Shown piece by piece: positions 6,886-7,923 of a DNA stretch of 7,923 nucleotides (positions within the stretch are counted from its first letter, which is position 1; each line of letters starts with the position of its first letter). The notes below the pieces were generated by a model, which saw only the letters and a list, made by a program, of their open reading frames with translations, was not told where the DNA came from and ran no database searches. A program made the position numbers and the translations under genes. This DNA is from Desulfurococcales archaeon ex4484_217_1 (GTDB lineage Archaea > Thermoproteota > Thermoprotei_A > EX4484-217-1): positions 1 through 7,923 of the forward strand of contig NJED01000036.1 of the NCBI GenBank assembly GCA_002254745.1. Reading direction: 5' to 3'.

Positions 6886-7923
6886 AGTAACAAGGACGGT
6901 TATTGTAAAGAGTGTAAAATTACTGAGGAAAGTATTTAGAGTACCCGTTGAGCTTGAGGGACTGTACCATAATATGGTTGAACAATTAGTACACTACGCT
7001 GTAAGGAACAACGTTAAGGGCTTTACTAGGCTCAAGGCTTTGAAGTACCGTGAAATAAGGAATCTTTATCCACAAATACCTAGTCATTACGTGTATACCG
7101 CATGTCAGGATGCTAGTACTAGGGTTAAGAGCTTCTTACGGTTTAAGAAGCTTGGATTAGCTAAGAGAGATTACCCAGAGGTTAGGAAGGTCAGTATATA
7201 TGGCTTGACGATCACCTATGGAAACCTAATGGATTAACCTCTATCAAGATAGCTACCCATAAGGGGTGGGTAACAGTAGAGTTTGAACCTCATAAACAAT
7301 ACTGGAAATACATCAACAAGGGATGGAAACTAGTAAGTAAAGCTAAGATAAAACTAGATAAGAGGAATAGACAACTCGTCAAGACGCTAGTTCTTGGATA
7401 TTACTATCGTAGGAAGAAGATACAAGAAAAATATGATAAAGTATATGGTGTGAAATCAAGGATTAAGAAGAGAGTCTTAAGGAAGCTTAAGGAGAGGAAG
7501 AGGAAGCAGGATATTAGATGGAAGATAGCGAATATAATCATTAGAACAGCTTATGAGAGACAGTACGCTACCGTTCTTGAGAAGCTAGGTAGGATACCAG
7601 CTAACAACATGATTCAGAGAATTAAGGATAAACAGTTAAGGCATAGGATTTTCCAAGCTTCTTTCAAAGGTATGCAGAGAGCAATAAAGGAGAAGGCTAG
7701 AGAGTATGGTGCACCAGTAATTTACGTTAACCCAAGGAACACTTCAAAACTATGCCCTATTCATAACGCTCCAATAAACTACGATAACAGCTCTAGGATA
7801 GCTCCTCTTTAAAGCCCTACGGGGTGATGGAAGCATTGCTCCAAGCCCCGTAGGGCTAAACGTAGATGTGAGGCTCGTTCCGTTAGCCTCAAAAGCCACC
7901 CATGAACCCATAGGGATACCCGA
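6878..7923 (+). pseudogene. tnpB: TnpB (RNA-guided nuclease of an IS607 element), degenerate
   Basis: TnpB is an RNA-guided RuvC-like DNA nuclease that helps the element persist. The ATG at 6878 overlaps the old tnpA stop and follows GAGGTT by seven bases. Frame 1 of the gene (to about 7196) gives the N-terminal domain (VKLLRKVFRVPVELEGLY...VYTACQDASTRVKSF). A TA insertion at 7195-7201 then shifts the frame, which would stop at 7237; the second frame continues without a stop from 7198 to 7812 (WLDDHLWKPNGLTSIKIATH). Within it, near 7370-7400, RNRQLVK runs directly into TLVLGYYYRRKK: the segment with the first RuvC Asp (DVNENN-like) is missing. The RuvC-II Glu (VLEKLG, codon 7579-7581) and the first zinc half-site CPIH (7753-7764) remain. 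At 7800/7802 another deletion removes the second zinc half-site and RuvC-III Asp, and the tail (LLFKALRGDGSIAPSPVGLN) continues in a third phase past the window end. It is certainly nuclease-dead. Confidence 0.9.
7813..7857 (+). ncRNA. Strong hairpin in the tnpB 3' region, candidate omega (guide) RNA scaffold remnant
   Basis: AGCCCTACGGGG (7813-7824) and CCCCGTAGGGCT (7846-7857) form a perfect 12-base-pair stem, extendable by a U-G pair at 7825/7845. The 21-base loop contains a smaller nested helix (UGG with CCA, AGC with GCU). In IS605/IS607-type elements the guide RNA scaffold overlaps the 3' part of tnpB and runs to the right end, so location, strand and GC richness fit. The same bases also encode protein in the tail frame (RGDGSIAPSPVGL). 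Whether any RNA is still made here cannot be told; the right end and guide are outside the window. Confidence 0.4.

Larger units (their letters stand above)
6450..7923 (+). mobile_element. Decayed IS607-family insertion sequence (tnpA + tnpB), right end outside the window
   Basis: The pair of genes, a MerR-like HTH/serine recombinase (tnpA) overlapping an RNA-guided nuclease gene (tnpB), defines the IS607 family. These elements lack terminal inverted repeats and do not duplicate their target, so the ends are hard to read. The left end is placed at about 6450 because the minus-strand gene fragment loses its reading frame just there, a GG dinucleotide lies at 6449-6450, and two copies of TTTAGTA follow. 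A second GG-containing spot (6473-6475) is possible. The tnpB reading frame is still open at the window edge, so the right end lies beyond 7923. Both genes are broken by deletions that remove catalytic residues, so the copy cannot move itself, though it might be moved by an intact relative elsewhere in the genome. Confidence 0.8.

Noticed and set aside
7254..7272. Inverted repeat TACCCA/TGGGTA with a 7-base loop
   Set aside because: Short, and it lies within tnpB coding sequence (ATHKGWVTV), so it is probably incidental.
6878..7923. TnpB as a domesticated nuclease-dead regulator (TldR-like)
   Set aside because: Loss of RuvC acids would fit, but the frameshift at 7195-7201 and the out-of-phase deletion at 7800 prevent a continuous protein, so decay is the simpler reading.
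1..7923. tRNA or rRNA genes, CRISPR arrays, toxin-antitoxin or defence genes
   Set aside because: None was seen on either strand by eye; there are no spaced direct repeats and no tRNA-like cloverleaf in the intergenic stretches.

Overview
The window looks like chromosomal DNA of a thermophilic archaeon, most likely a member of the Thermoproteota (Crenarchaeota). The reasons are an AT-rich sequence with heavy use of AGA/AGG and ATA codons, an archaeal FlaJ/TadC-type secretion membrane protein, a UPF0282 protein (an archaeal family), a sequon-rich surface protein, TATA-like promoters, and an IS607-type element whose TnpB resembles those of Sulfolobales and relatives. Genus and species cannot be named from the sequence.

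Layout. (1) 1-1436, plus strand: a type II secretion/type IV pilus F-domain membrane protein, cut by the window's left edge and split into two frames at a TATATA run near 355-363. (2) 1437-1836: a spacer holding a probable small two-helix membrane protein on the minus strand (1511-1786) and a TATATA box that could serve both directions. (3) 1837-3771, plus: a large surface protein with an N-terminal signal or anchor, Ig/CARDB-like beta domains, at least eleven N-glycosylation sequons and a C-terminal membrane anchor. (4) 3768-5288, minus: a Thermus-type methionyl-tRNA synthetase, whose stop codon overlaps that of the surface protein. (5) 5289-5414: divergent promoter region. (6) 5415-6287, plus: a UPF0282 metallo-beta-lactamase-fold protein. 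(7) 6291-6455, minus: the 3' end of a gene with no start codon, probably cut by the element to its right. (8) About 6450 to the window end: a decayed IS607-family element. Its tnpA has lost most of the serine-recombinase catalytic domain. Its tnpB carries a frameshift, an internal deletion removing the RuvC-I region, and a second deletion removing half the zinc ribbon and RuvC-III. A strong hairpin in the 3' part of tnpB is placed where the guide (omega) RNA scaffold would lie.

How the parts relate. The secretion protein and the glycosylated surface protein both belong to the cell envelope, but nothing here proves they work together. MetRS and the UPF0282 protein are housekeeping genes reading away from a shared intergenic region. 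The element is a genomic fossil that cannot move itself. The most informative points are: the same two-base TA-repeat lesion in two unrelated genes, the gene fragment stranded at 6291-6455, the orderly loss of every catalytic centre in the element, and a bacterial-type MetRS in an archaeal setting. I did not find a convincing new multi-gene system.
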